Positions 38,261-47,769 of a DNA stretch of 64,000 bases are shown here, one piece after another (position 1 is the first letter of the stretch; each line of letters starts with the position of its first letter). Source of the DNA: Vibrio sp. B1FLJ16. GTDB lineage: Bacteria > Pseudomonadota > Gammaproteobacteria > Enterobacterales > Vibrionaceae. Location of the stretch: NCBI RefSeq assembly GCF_905175385.1, contig NZ_HG992750.1, forward strand, positions 310,001 to 374,000, read 5' to 3'. Made by a program: the position numbers and the translations under genes. A model generated the notes under the pieces. That model was not told the origin of the DNA. It searched no databases and saw nothing but the letters and a program-made list of their open reading frames with translations.

Positions 38261-40228
38261 CTAGTTGAATTTACTCTTTAGCATCAGGAACAAGAAGTAA
38301 GTACTGCCAAGTATCGCTACCAGAGTGCCGGCGGCAATCTGGCTCGGGTACATGGCGATCTGACCGAGCCAGTCGGCCCAAAGCATCAGAGTCGCACCTA
38401 TTAAGCTGCCAACTAAAAGTTGCTCTTTTACTTTCCTTGCCCCTAACATCATTGCCATATGGGGAGCAACTAAACCTACGAAGGAGATCGGGCCTACGGT
38501 TGCGGTTGAAAATGCACACATCAAGGCGACAATAGTCAATAATACGGTGTTAGCCATAAAAGGGTTTAAACCTCTGGCATCAGAAAACGCACGCCCAATA
38601 GAAATCAGAGTCAGCCACCGGGATATAGCAAATACACCGGCGAGGAGGATCAATACTGAAGTAGCCAACATGACCGCATTGTGGGCAGTAACTCGATAAA
38701 TAGATCCCGTTAGCCACAATAAAATCTTATAGCTCTCGCCTGTGCCTTGGGCCAAAGCAAATTGAACCAGAGCATCAAGCAGGGCAGAAAGCGCAATACC
38801 GGACAAGATGAAGTTAGAAGGGTTAAACTGACTTCGTTTACCAATAACAAGTAAGAGTACTAATACGGTTAAGCTGCCTGTAAATGCAACGCCCCAACCA
38901 AAGGAAGAGAGCAGCGAACTGGCAACAACTCCAGTGAAAATAATGGCGAATGTTGCACCCGAAGATACGCCTAGAATATCGGGACTCGCTAATGGGTTAT
39001 AGACAATTCGCTGTAAAATGATTCCCGCTACGGAAAGGGCAACACCAACAGAGAGGGCCGTTATCATACGTGGCCATCGTAACTGCCATTGAAAATCACC
39101 AGGAAGTGAAATTTCGATTCCGCTAGCCCCGTGAGTTATCAGCGTATAAGTCAGTAAGCCGGCAATACCAATAAAGATGATTCCCCATACTGTGAGTTTT
39201 GAAAGCTGTTTTTTGCCCTGACTCATAGACAGGTTGAGCTGATCTGTCGCGGTAAGCTTTTTGCGTGTAAACCAAATTAATGCAGGCGCGCCAATTGCGG
39301 CTGCGGCAACACCACTAGGGATTGTTTCTTCGAGCCACAAGCTTAGGGATATAGCGACTGAATCTGTCACGACCATTAGCACTGAGCCAAGTAGTAAGCT
39401 GCTTAACAACTCATCTCGCGGTGTTCGAGCTCCCATTGCACGGGCAATATTAGGAGTAAGTAGACCGACAAAACTGATGATACCAACCGCAGTAATGGAT
39501 GCGGAAACCAGCCAGATTCCCATCACCATAAGTATGCCGAATGCAGGTAGCACTGATAATCCTCTTGCTGCTGCACCGTCCTGTCCAAGCTTTAACAGCA
39601 TCAGTATGCGCGGAGCAAAGATTAAAATTATCAGGGCGATAAACGAACGTGGCAGTAACCAGTTAAACCATTCCCAACTGTACTGTGATAAGTCACCGGC
39701 ACCCCACATGAAGATGTTCTGCGCGAACTGTGCGTTTAGAATGATGATGGCTGTGGCGATTGAGCCAAGCAGAATGTTGATCACCATACCTGATACGACC
39801 AGGGGTAAACCGGTCATATTGCGGATGCCAGCGATAGAGATGATTAACCCGAACGCGATGATTGCGCCGGCCATTGCAGCTAAAGCAGAGTAATCAGAAA
39901 CCCAGTCAACAAACCATAGATTAACCACAACTAAAGCAAGCCAGGCACCGGAAGAGGTACCCAAAGTAAGGGGAGAGGTCAGGTTGTTCTGCGTTAATTG
40001 CTGCATCAGACTGCCAGTAAGACCTAGTATTCCACCTACCAGTAGCGCAATGCACAGTCTGGGTAACTGAGACTGAATGAAGAAAATATCACGAAATTCA
40101 CTGGCCAGTTGTTGTTGTGTTATTAGCTGCCATTGCTCGGGTATGGATAAACTCGTATCAAGTTGCAAACTAAAAACGCTGAGCAACAAAATCAGCGCGA
40201 GGTAACCGGTGTATTGCTTTATTCTCAT
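38261..40228 (-). CDS. fhuB: Ferric hydroxamate ABC permease FhuB (double-length)
   Basis: A 655-residue inner-membrane permease made of two tandem FecCD/BtuC domains (about residues 1-320 and 335-655), each with about ten helices. Repeated motifs are present (LPRLCIALLVGGILGLTGSLMQ against RMITALSVGVALSVAGIILQ, and FVGLLTPNIAR against FVGLVAPHMAM). The fused form is characteristic of FhuB. It starts four bases inside the fhuD stop. It forms an importer with FhuC and FhuD for iron hydroxamates such as ferrichrome. Confidence 0.9.
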   Translation of the reverse strand: MRIKQYTGYLALILLLSVFSLQLDTSLSIPEQWQLITQQQLASEFRDIFFIQSQLPRLCIALLVGGILGLTGSLMQQLTQNNLTSPLTLGTSSGAWLALVVVNLWFVDWVSDYSALAAMAGAIIAFGLIISIAGIRNMTGLPLVVSGMVINILLGSIATAIIILNAQFAQNIFMWGAGDLSQYSWEWFNWLLPRSFIALIILIFAPRILMLLKLGQDGAAARGLSVLPAFGILMVMGIWLVSASITAVGIISFVGLLTPNIARAMGARTPRDELLSSLLLGSVLMVVTDSVAISLSLWLEETIPSGVAAAAIGAPALIWFTRKKLTATDQLNLSMSQGKKQLSKLTVWGIIFIGIAGLLTYTLITHGASGIEISLPGDFQWQLRWPRMITALSVGVALSVAGIILQRIVYNPLASPDILGVSSGATFAIIFTGVVASSLLSSFGWGVAFTGSLTVLVLLLVIGKRSQFNPSNFILSGIALSALLDALVQFALAQGTGESYKILLWLTGSIYRVTAHNAVMLATSVLILLAGVFAISRWLTLISIGRAFSDARGLNPFMANTVLLTIVALMCAFSTATVGPISFVGLVAPHMAMMLGARKVKEQLLVGSLIGATLMLWADWLGQIAMYPSQIAAGTLVAILGSTYFLFLMLKSKFN

Positions 40229-41154
40229 TGCTCTGGTGCCAACTCAATTAAACTGTCTGTAATAGCTTCTGCCATGTATTGCAGAGACATCGCACCACCA
40301 TAAGCCCAAACGGCTCTTACTGAATTAACTCGTTGTTTTTCAACAAAAGGCATCGCCTGCCATAATGGTGAATCTTTCAATTTATTTTCTTGTGGAAAAG
40401 GTTGAACATATAGGATATAGCTATTTTCAAGGTATTGAAGACGATTTATTCGATCTTGTTTTACTCCCCACGCGCGAGCAGATTCTTTGATTGGGCTTGT
40501 TAACCCTAGCTGTTCAACCACATAGGCAGTCGTTGAGTTTTCTGTTGCGAGAAACACCGAGTTAGGCGTAGAGAAACGCATCACCAGCACTTCCAGTGGA
40601 TCGGTATAATGCTGGTGGATTCGCATGCGCATTTGTTCAAATGAATGGCTTAGAGCGGCTAATTTTTCTTCTGCGAAATCCTGCTTATTAAATAGCTTTC
40701 CGAGCGTACGAAAATGGCGAATAGCAGTTTCAGCCGCTTTCTCATTTTGTGAAAAGTTCGGCAAATAGATCACCGGCGCAATTTGCTTTAGCAGCGGGAT
40801 TAAATCCTGTTGTGGAGAAGCAGCAATTATGATATCTGGATTCAAGCTGGCGATTTTCTCTAAGTTAGGCTCAGCACGTGTACCTATGTCTTCAATTGAC
40901 TCAGCAGCATATGGATTTACTACCCACTGACGGTACCCTGCTAGGTTTGGTCCGGCGACGGGCTCTATCTCTAGGGCGAGCACCTGTTCGAGCACATCCC
41001 AGTTTAATGCGACCACTCGTTGAGGAACCTGCTCGAATGTCTGTGTGCCATAAGGATCTGTTATCGTAATTTGAGCGAGAGCTGGCGAGAGTGCTGCGCA
41101 AAAAACGAGTGTTGTACACGCTAAGTTTTTCAGAAGGCGATCAATTAAGCGCAT
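40225..41154 (-). CDS. fhuD: Periplasmic iron-siderophore binding protein FhuD
   Basis: A 309-residue protein with a signal peptide (about 1-27, ending ALA). A class III periplasmic-binding fold follows (TFEQVPQRVVALNWDVLEQVLALE in parts; IIIAASPQQDLIPLLKQIAPV). The family delivers Fe-hydroxamates to FhuB. It overlaps fhuC by ten bases and fhuB by four. Confidence 0.88.
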   Translation of the reverse strand: MRLIDRLLKNLACTTLVFCAALSPALAQITITDPYGTQTFEQVPQRVVALNWDVLEQVLALEIEPVAGPNLAGYRQWVVNPYAAESIEDIGTRAEPNLEKIASLNPDIIIAASPQQDLIPLLKQIAPVIYLPNFSQNEKAAETAIRHFRTLGKLFNKQDFAEEKLAALSHSFEQMRMRIHQHYTDPLEVLVMRFSTPNSVFLATENSTTAYVVEQLGLTSPIKESARAWGVKQDRINRLQYLENSYILYVQPFPQENKLKDSPLWQAMPFVEKQRVNSVRAVWAYGGAMSLQYMAEAITDSLIELAPEQ

Positions 41155-41930
41155 ACAACGGCAACCTTATGACTCGCCAAGGTACCTGCTGGAGCAGGGT
41201 GGTCAATCAATGTAATCGGAGATTCATAAAGAGCAGACAAACGGGCTTCATCGAGCAGCATGTCCGCATTACCCTCAAAAGCGATTTGGCCTTTCTTGAG
41301 TGCGACGATATGGGTCGCATAGCGGAGCGCTAAGTTGAGGTCGTGAAGAATAACTATGATTCCGACATTCTCAGTTTTATTGAGTTCAGCGAGCAGTGCC
41401 ATCAGTTGAAATTGATGGTGCACGTCGAGTGCCGACGTTGGTTCATCTAAGATTAGAATTGGCGACTGCTGTGCAAGCAGCATAGAAACCCATGCACGCT
41501 GTCGCTCACCACCGGATAAATCATCAGCAAGAGACTGAGAAAACGGCGTAACACCAGTGCGCTCCATTGCTTGTTCGATGATCTGTTTATCTTCTGAATT
41601 CCAACGACCAAGAGCACCGCGCCACGGAAAGCGTCCGAGGCGTACTAGTTCCTGAACGGTTAGGCCTGCTGAAGAAGGAAGTTTTTGCGGTAGATAGGCG
41701 ATTTGCTTTGCTAGCTCTTTGGTTTTTAGTGATGAGAGGGATTGGCCGTTAAGTTCAACAGTGCCTTTGTCTGGTGCCATTTGCCCTGAAAGCAAATTAA
41801 CCAGAGTGGATTTCCCAGAGCCATTGTGACCAAGCACTACTGTTAGCTCATTGGTTGGGATATTGAGTTGATTGATACCGAGGATTTGACGTCCACCCCG
41901 AACAATCTGAATATTAGATAGTTGAAACAT
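41145..41930 (-). CDS. fhuC: Iron-siderophore ABC ATPase FhuC
   Basis: The 261-residue ATPase has Walker A GHNGSGKST, Q-loop AYLPQ, signature LSGGERQRAWVSMLLAQ and Walker [13 protein letters not shown], all close to FhuC/FecE. First gene of fhuCDB, which lies downstream of the receptor gene on the same strand after a 54-base gap and is likely co-transcribed with it. Confidence 0.9.
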   Translation of the reverse strand: MFQLSNIQIVRGGRQILGINQLNIPTNELTVVLGHNGSGKSTLVNLLSGQMAPDKGTVELNGQSLSSLKTKELAKQIAYLPQKLPSSAGLTVQELVRLGRFPWRGALGRWNSEDKQIIEQAMERTGVTPFSQSLADDLSGGERQRAWVSMLLAQQSPILILDEPTSALDVHHQFQLMALLAELNKTENVGIIVILHDLNLALRYATHIVALKKGQIAFEGNADMLLDEARLSALYESPITLIDHPAPAGTLASHKVAVVCA

Positions 41931-41984
41931 GGATAGGTCTCAAGAGAATACTCCCCTCATTGAAGAGGGGAGTAGGAAGAACAA

Positions 41985-44081
41985 TTACCAGCGGTAGTTA
42001 GCGTTTAGCATCACAGAGCGAGACTGACCGTAGTAACAGTAGTAATCGCAGCCAGAGATAAACTCTTTGTCCAGAATGTTGTTCATATTCAGCTGTGCTT
42101 GCCATTGTGGTGTGATGTCATAGGTTGCAGAGGCATCCCATAGTGTCACAGAGGGAACAGTCAAATCTGAGCTTGCTGGGTTGTCTTTAGATTCACCCAC
42201 GTAGCGCACACCAGTACCAATATTCAGCCCTGGAATTAAGGTGTATGCGCTGTAGTCCAGCCATGCTGAAGCCTGATGTTCAGGAATCAGGCCTGCTTGT
42301 TGAGTGCCTTTACCGTAAGTCTCGTCAGTTTCCGCTTTAGTGTATGTGTAACTTGCCAATAGCTTAAGATCATCAGTAAGCTGAGTTACACCTTCTATTT
42401 CCACACCAGTTGATGTTACCTCACCTGTTTGGGTTGCAACCCAAGTTGATGGGTTCGTTACTAGTGCATTTTTCTGCGTAATGTCGAACCATGCAACGTT
42501 GATGAAGCCATCCATAAAGCTTGGCTCATACTTAACACCCACTTCTACCTGCTCACCGTCTAGTGGCTTGTAAAGTTTGTTTGTCGCGGCATCGATCGTG
42601 CTAATAACTTCAAATGATTGTGAGTAATTAGCGTATGGAGAGAGGCCGTTGTCTGCTAGGTACATCACGCCAGCACTCAGTGATAACTCGCCATCATCAC
42701 GAGACTCATTTTGATCTATGCTTGTGCCTTTACCACTGTTCTCCGTTTTCACCCAGTCGTAGCGAGCCCCAATATTACCAATCCATTGCTCGTTAAACTT
42801 AAGTTGGTACTGTGAGTACAAACTTGCCTGAGATTTTTCGATCTCACGCTTAATGTTGTTAGCAGGGTCTAGAGGCGTGTAGTTACCGTAGCTAGGATTA
42901 TATGGGTTGACGATTCCGAATGAGTAGTTGTCTTGCTCATCACCCTCTGTTTTGTGATATTGCAGATCCACACCAACAAGTACGGTGTGTTCAGCATTAT
43001 TCGTTACCCAGTTACCAACGGTATTATTATCGAAAGTAAAACTTTGATTTTTGCCGTCACGGAATACGATTCCACGATAGTAAAGAGAATCGTCGTTTAA
43101 GTCCCAGCCCGGAGATGGCATGCTGTACACACTACGCAGGAATAACTCGTTATAGCCATAATTAAGGTTTTGCGAGAAAGTCCAAGTATCGTTAATTTCA
43201 TGTTCAAGCAAGTAACCTAGCGAAACCTGAGTGCGCTCATACTTATCGTAGTCTGGTTCACCCAAGTTAGTTGAAGGATCGATCTTGCCGTATTCAGAGT
43301 CAACTAGCGTACCTGCAGCTGGGAAGAATGGGTTAGTTGGTACACCATCATCTTTAAGATAAGTGCCCATAATAGTTAGCATAGTTCGGTCTGAAATATC
43401 TAGCTCTAGGCTCGGTGCGATGTAAAAACGCTCATTTTCCGTATTGTCCAGTTCACCATCTTGACTCGTCATCAAGCCAACAAGACGGTAGCGCATCGTA
43501 CCTGTGTCATTCGCTTCATCAGCGATATCGAAACCAACCGATTGACGGTTGTTGGTTCCTACTTCAATTTTCACTTCGCCTTGTGGCGTAAAGGTTGGTT
43601 TTTTCTGTACGGCATTGACGACACCACCCGGTGCAGATTCACCAAACAGAATCGCTGACGGGCCTTTTACCACTTCTACAGACTCTAGGCCATATGGTTC
43701 GATTAACCATGTGTAGTAACCGTCGCGAAATAGGCGATTGCCGTTTAGATAAGTCGCAGCATCAAATCCACGTACTTTAAACCAATCCGTATCATTGTCA
43801 GCTCCATACGGCTGCGCTGTTACGCCAGATGTGTAGCGTAATGCTTCATCTAACTTTTGCGGTGCACGAACTCGAAGTTCTTCTTCAGAGATGATAGAAA
43901 CGCTGCGTGGTGTCTCTGCTGCTGGAGTCTCAACCTTTAGCGCTTGCGCCGTAACTGTAATGGTTTCCATTTCAGTCACGTCATCCTGTGCTTGTGCCAT
44001 AAACGATACCACTGCAGCGGGTGCGATAGCACAAACCAACGCTTTACGAATCGCGATGGTTAAAAAGTTATGATTTGTCAT
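41985..44081 (-). CDS. fhuA: TonB-dependent siderophore receptor (FhuA-like)
   Basis: The 698-residue outer-membrane receptor has a signal peptide (about 1-31), a TonB box (METITVTAQ), a plug domain (about 55-160, KGPSAILFGESAPGGVVN) and a 22-strand barrel ending NANYRW with an aromatic last residue. The partner genes fhuCDB suggest a hydroxamate ligand such as ferrichrome. The nearby CDYYCYYG motif at the end is a cysteine pair in a late loop. A Fur box lies 40-60 bases upstream, so iron should repress it. The exact ligand is inferred. Confidence 0.88.
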   Translation of the reverse strand: MTNHNFLTIAIRKALVCAIAPAAVVSFMAQAQDDVTEMETITVTAQALKVETPAAETPRSVSIISEEELRVRAPQKLDEALRYTSGVTAQPYGADNDTDWFKVRGFDAATYLNGNRLFRDGYYTWLIEPYGLESVEVVKGPSAILFGESAPGGVVNAVQKKPTFTPQGEVKIEVGTNNRQSVGFDIADEANDTGTMRYRLVGLMTSQDGELDNTENERFYIAPSLELDISDRTMLTIMGTYLKDDGVPTNPFFPAAGTLVDSEYGKIDPSTNLGEPDYDKYERTQVSLGYLLEHEINDTWTFSQNLNYGYNELFLRSVYSMPSPGWDLNDDSLYYRGIVFRDGKNQSFTFDNNTVGNWVTNNAEHTVLVGVDLQYHKTEGDEQDNYSFGIVNPYNPSYGNYTPLDPANNIKREIEKSQASLYSQYQLKFNEQWIGNIGARYDWVKTENSGKGTSIDQNESRDDGELSLSAGVMYLADNGLSPYANYSQSFEVISTIDAATNKLYKPLDGEQVEVGVKYEPSFMDGFINVAWFDITQKNALVTNPSTWVATQTGEVTSTGVEIEGVTQLTDDLKLLASYTYTKAETDETYGKGTQQAGLIPEHQASAWLDYSAYTLIPGLNIGTGVRYVGESKDNPASSDLTVPSVTLWDASATYDITPQWQAQLNMNNILDKEFISGCDYYCYYGQSRSVMLNANYRW

Positions 44082-44119
44082 AAATACATTCCCGACAATT
44101 ATAAGTAATGAAAAACTTA

Positions 44120-44138
44120 ATTGTAATTATTATCATTT
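44120..44138. promoter_or_regulatory. Fur box in fhuA/ABC exporter intergenic region
   Basis: On the minus strand AAATGATAATAATTACAAT matches the 19-base Fur consensus at most core positions (ATGATAAT-ATTA). It lies between divergent genes and could control both. Confidence 0.65.
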
Positions 44139-44221
44139 GATTCTTTTGTTGGTGTATTTTACTGACTTTTTCTTCAAAAGATAGTAAAACGTCCCCAAAT
44201 TTCTCGTTCTGCAGAGTAGAT

Positions 44222-46048
44222 ATGTTCAATTGGTTTGAAAAACTAACCCAACCTTTTCCCCAGAATGAAACAGAAAAACCACCTCAATCGTTATTTGGTT
44301 TTTGTCGTTTCTATACTCGAGGGTTTGAAGTGCCGCTTATTGTTATGGCGGTATTTAGCGCACTCATTGCGATAACTGAAGTAGCCTTATTGAAATACAT
44401 GGGTGAGCTTGTCGATATCTTGTCGAATCAGGATCGAGCAACTTTCTGGCAAGATCAGGGCGATCAAATGTTGATGATGGTGTTCCTGGTTGTTGTTGTC
44501 ATGCCATTCCTTGGTTTTGTCCATTCGATGGTTATGCACCAGACGCTGCTCGGCAACTATCCGATGTCGATTCGTTGGCTCATCCACCGTTATCTGCTTA
44601 AGCAGGCTGTTGGTTTTTTCCAGCGAGATTTTGCAGGTCGTGTTGCGACTAAAGTAATGCAAAGTGCTTTGGCAGTTAGAGAAACGGTAATGAAGTTGCT
44701 GGATGTTTTGGTCTACATCAGCGTTTATTTTCTTTCGATGATATGGATGATGGCGGATGCCGACGGTCTGTTGATGTTACCGATCGTTATCTGGCTTGGT
44801 CTATATGTATTGATTCAGTTCTACTTTATCCCAAAAATGAAAAAAGTCGCGACAGACCAGGCAGATGCACGCTCTGTGATGACAGGTCGTATTGTTGATT
44901 CTTACACCAATATCTCAACGGTTAAGTTATTCGCTCATTCTCAGCGTGAACTAGAGTACGCGGAAAGCAGCATGAAGCAGTTTCTGGTTACCGTTTACCG
45001 CCAGATGCGCATGGTGACCTGTTTGCTGTTTAGTGTCGACGCGATTAACTACTTACTGCTGCTTTCACTTGGTGTTATCTCTGTCTATCTCTGGCTAGAT
45101 GCTGCGGTGACGATAGGGGCGATTGCAATTGCAATCAGTATTGCACTGCGTGTTCAAGGGATGTCGAAGTGGATCATGTGGGAAGTGAGTGCCTTGTTTG
45201 AAAACATTGGTACTGTTGTTGATGGTATCAGCACGATTTCTAACGATGTTGAAGTAAAAGATGTACCTAATGCTAAACCTCTGGAAATTAAAAAGGGTGG
45301 TATTTGCTTCGATCAGGTTGGCTTTAACTACAGCGAAGAAAAGGCAGTATTTGAACAGCTTAACCTGGATATTAAACCGGGTGAAAAAGTAGGTATTGTC
45401 GGTCGCTCCGGTGCGGGTAAATCAACCTTGGTTAACCTGCTGCTTCGTTTCTACGACGTACATTCAGGTAAAATCTGTATCGACGGACAGGATATCTCGC
45501 AGGTTGAACAGGAGTCTTTGCGTCAACATATCGGTATGATCACACAAGACACCTCGCTACTGCATCGTTCTATTAAGGAAAACATCCTGTATGGTGACCC
45601 GGACGCGTCGATGGAGGATGTGATTGCCGCTGCGGAGAAAGCACACGCTCACGACTTCATTCAAACGCTGAAAGATGAGCAAGGCAATGTCGGTTATGAC
45701 GTAGAAGTGGGTGAGCGCGGCGTAAAACTGTCTGGTGGTCAGCGTCAGCGTGTGGCTATTGCGCGCGTACTTCTTAAAAATGCGCCGATCCTGATCATGG
45801 ATGAAGCAACATCAGCGTTAGACTCGGAAGTTGAATCGGCGATTCAGGAAAACCTTGAAGTACTGATGGAAGGAAAGACTGTAATTGCGATTGCTCACCG
45901 CTTATCAACCATTGCTGCAATGGATCGCTTGATTGTAATGGATGATGGTAAAGTCATCGAGCAAGGCTCTCATCAAGAGCTGCTTAGACTTGACGGTATT
46001 TATGCGCAGCTGTGGAAACATCAGACAGGTGGTTTCCTAACTGACTAA
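44222..46048 (+). CDS. ABC exporter, MsbA-like half-transporter
   Basis: The 608-residue protein has a six-helix exporter domain (about residues 35-330). The ATPase domain has Walker A GRSGAGKST, signature [15 protein letters not shown], Walker B ILIMDEATSALD and H-loop IAHRLSTI. The DEATSALD form is typical of exporters that work as homodimers. It is divergent from the siderophore receptor across a Fur box, which suggests an iron-related export role, perhaps for a siderophore. A general lipid or drug pump is equally possible from sequence. The ribosome site (AGAG) is weak. Confidence 0.8.
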   Translation: MFNWFEKLTQPFPQNETEKPPQSLFGFCRFYTRGFEVPLIVMAVFSALIAITEVALLKYMGELVDILSNQDRATFWQDQGDQMLMMVFLVVVVMPFLGFVHSMVMHQTLLGNYPMSIRWLIHRYLLKQAVGFFQRDFAGRVATKVMQSALAVRETVMKLLDVLVYISVYFLSMIWMMADADGLLMLPIVIWLGLYVLIQFYFIPKMKKVATDQADARSVMTGRIVDSYTNISTVKLFAHSQRELEYAESSMKQFLVTVYRQMRMVTCLLFSVDAINYLLLLSLGVISVYLWLDAAVTIGAIAIAISIALRVQGMSKWIMWEVSALFENIGTVVDGISTISNDVEVKDVPNAKPLEIKKGGICFDQVGFNYSEEKAVFEQLNLDIKPGEKVGIVGRSGAGKSTLVNLLLRFYDVHSGKICIDGQDISQVEQESLRQHIGMITQDTSLLHRSIKENILYGDPDASMEDVIAAAEKAHAHDFIQTLKDEQGNVGYDVEVGERGVKLSGGQRQRVAIARVLLKNAPILIMDEATSALDSEVESAIQENLEVLMEGKTVIAIAHRLSTIAAMDRLIVMDDGKVIEQGSHQELLRLDGIYAQLWKHQTGGFLTD

Positions 46049-46123
46049 TCGCAAGTGGATAACGGTTTCTTCGTAGTAACGAGCGGGCCGTTCTACTGAT
46101 TGACAGTGAACAATTAACCGAGA

Positions 46124-46150
46124 AAAGGGAAGCTATTGCTTCCCTTTTTT
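46124..46150 (+). terminator. Terminator after ABC exporter
   Basis: AAAGGGAAGC and GCTTCCCTTT pair across TATT and run into further T residues. Confidence 0.88.
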
Positions 46151-46175
46151 ATATCAAGAGCAGCACTTTGGCTGT

Positions 46176-46628
46176 TTATTTGAACTCGAACTTACCTTGC
46201 ATAACAGCCCAGTGTCCTGGGAAAGAGCAGAAGAAGGAGTAGTCACCTCCTGCGGTCATTTTTTCTGTGCTAAAGGTAACGCTGGTACTTTCGCCACCAC
46301 CAATGACATCAGTGTGAGCATAAACGCGGCTGTCATCAGGCTTTATGTAGTTATTCTCAATGCCAGCAGACATACCGTCAGTACCGATGGCTTGAATATT
46401 AGCAGTATCTGCAATGACAACATTGTGCCCCATTGACTGAGCTGGCAGTTTGCCAGTGTGGTGTAGCGTCAGTTTTACTTCAGTACAGGTGGCTGGGACG
46501 CTTAGCGTTTTAGTTGAAAACTGCATCATATCGTTAGCATCGATAGACACTTCACACTCTGTACTTGCTTGTGCATTAAAGCTGATTCCAACAAGGGCAC
46601 AGGTTACTGCTAGTATACGTAATGTCAT
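46176..46628 (-). CDS. Azurin (blue copper protein)
   Basis: A 150-residue precursor with a signal peptide (about 1-21, ending AQA) and a cupredoxin domain. The copper ligands are visible: His in SMGHNVV, and Cys, His and Met in FFCSFPGHWAVMQG. The paired cysteines near the N-terminus (ECEV and ATCTEV) match the azurin disulfide. It carries electrons in the periplasm, usually to nitrite reductase, cytochrome oxidase or a peroxidase. The ATG at 46628 gives the normal N-terminus; the longer frame adds 21 unlikely residues. A single gene. Confidence 0.93.
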   Translation of the reverse strand: MTLRILAVTCALVGISFNAQASTECEVSIDANDMMQFSTKTLSVPATCTEVKLTLHHTGKLPAQSMGHNVVIADTANIQAIGTDGMSAGIENNYIKPDDSRVYAHTDVIGGGESTSVTFSTEKMTAGGDYSFFCSFPGHWAVMQGKFEFK

Positions 46629-46869
46629 GTTCCACACTCCATTCAATTTATTAGGCTGGTACGTTTTTAATTTTAATCTAACCGCCAACATAACTTTCTA
46701 GCCACGAAACGGCATGGCTGCGGTATGTTGAAAGTGTTGTTGAAAAATTATACTGATTCGTTTCTCTGCTTGATCACTTAAAGGATGAGAGTGTTGATGA
46801 GGCAATCAAAAGAGAGACCCATTTAAAATAGCAGCAGATTTGGGCGTTGGGTTGGAATAAACCTGAAAT

Positions 46870-46895
46870 AAAAAAGCCCAACCAACTAGTTGAGC
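46870..46895 (-). terminator. Terminator after HAD gene
   Basis: On the minus strand GCTCAAC and GTTGGGC form a stem with one G-U pair, followed by TTTTTTATTT. Confidence 0.7.
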
Positions 46896-46916
46896 TTGTA
46901 TCAGTAGTGTTGAATC

Positions 46917-47567
46917 TTATCGCTTATTCTTAAGTTCGCTTAAAACATCATGCAGCGATGGCACGATGGTATGACCAAATTGGCGCACTTCTTCACATGG
47001 TTCGACTAAGTCAGGTATTTGGAATGTCGGCATATTAGCGGCTACCGCTGCTTTTACTCCATTATTGGAGTCTTCAAAAGCTAAACATTTGGTCGGTTCA
47101 ATGTTTAAACGGTTTGCTGCAAGCAGATAGATTTCCGGGTCTGGCTTACCATTGCTAACTTCACATCCAGTCGTGATGTTATCGAAGTATTTACTTAACC
47201 CTGCTAACTCCAGCTTAATCTTCGCCACCTCTTTTGCGGTTGATGTGGCTACGGCAGTGGGTAAATTTTGCTCTTTCAACCATTCTAGCAGCTCAACAAC
47301 GCCGTTTTTCACTGGAATAGCCTCATGCATGACTACCGCGTTATAGCGAGTACGCCACTCTTGATGTAAGCGATCCAGTTCGTTTCCATACGCTTTACGG
47401 AAAATAGCTTCGATACCTGCCGCATTACGTCCAATGATTGACAGATAAACATCTTCGTAGAAGGGCAGTTTTTGCACTTCACAGGCTTCCTGGAATACAC
47501 GCATGCAGACACGTTCAGTATCCAGCAGTAAACCGTCCATATCGAAAATAGCAGCTTGGTAATTCAT
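46917..47567 (-). CDS. HAD-superfamily phosphatase / beta-phosphoglucomutase-like
   Basis: A 216-residue cytoplasmic enzyme with the HAD motifs: nucleophile DMDGLLLDTE at residues 9-18, Thr/Ser motif VATSTAKE, a conserved Lys and LAFEDSNNGVKAA for metal binding. The helical cap type resembles YniC/CbbY/beta-phosphoglucomutase. Likely substrates are small sugar phosphates. The ATG at 47567 is used because the family starts with (x)YQAAIFDMDG; an upstream extension is unsupported. Confidence 0.85.
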   Translation of the reverse strand: MNYQAAIFDMDGLLLDTERVCMRVFQEACEVQKLPFYEDVYLSIIGRNAAGIEAIFRKAYGNELDRLHQEWRTRYNAVVMHEAIPVKNGVVELLEWLKEQNLPTAVATSTAKEVAKIKLELAGLSKYFDNITTGCEVSNGKPDPEIYLLAANRLNIEPTKCLAFEDSNNGVKAAVAANMPTFQIPDLVEPCEEVRQFGHTIVPSLHDVLSELKNKR

Positions 47568-47769
47568 GACTATACAGATTGTTGAGTGAGGAGGGCATTG
47601 TGACATAAGAGGCCTCTCATTGCTTGTGAAATTCACGACCTGTGGCTTCGAATATCTCTATTGATAACGCTAGGATAGGTTGCTCTAAATCTAGATAAAT
47701 AACGAGTAATGATAAGAGTTCTTTAGTAGCATGGTATCAGAACAAAACAGTGAGTTAGGGAAGTCAGCA

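Noticed and set aside
39261..39893. Long plus-strand frame of 210 codons
   Set aside because: It lies wholly antisense to fhuB, is compositionally a shadow of its membrane helices and has no recognisable domain.
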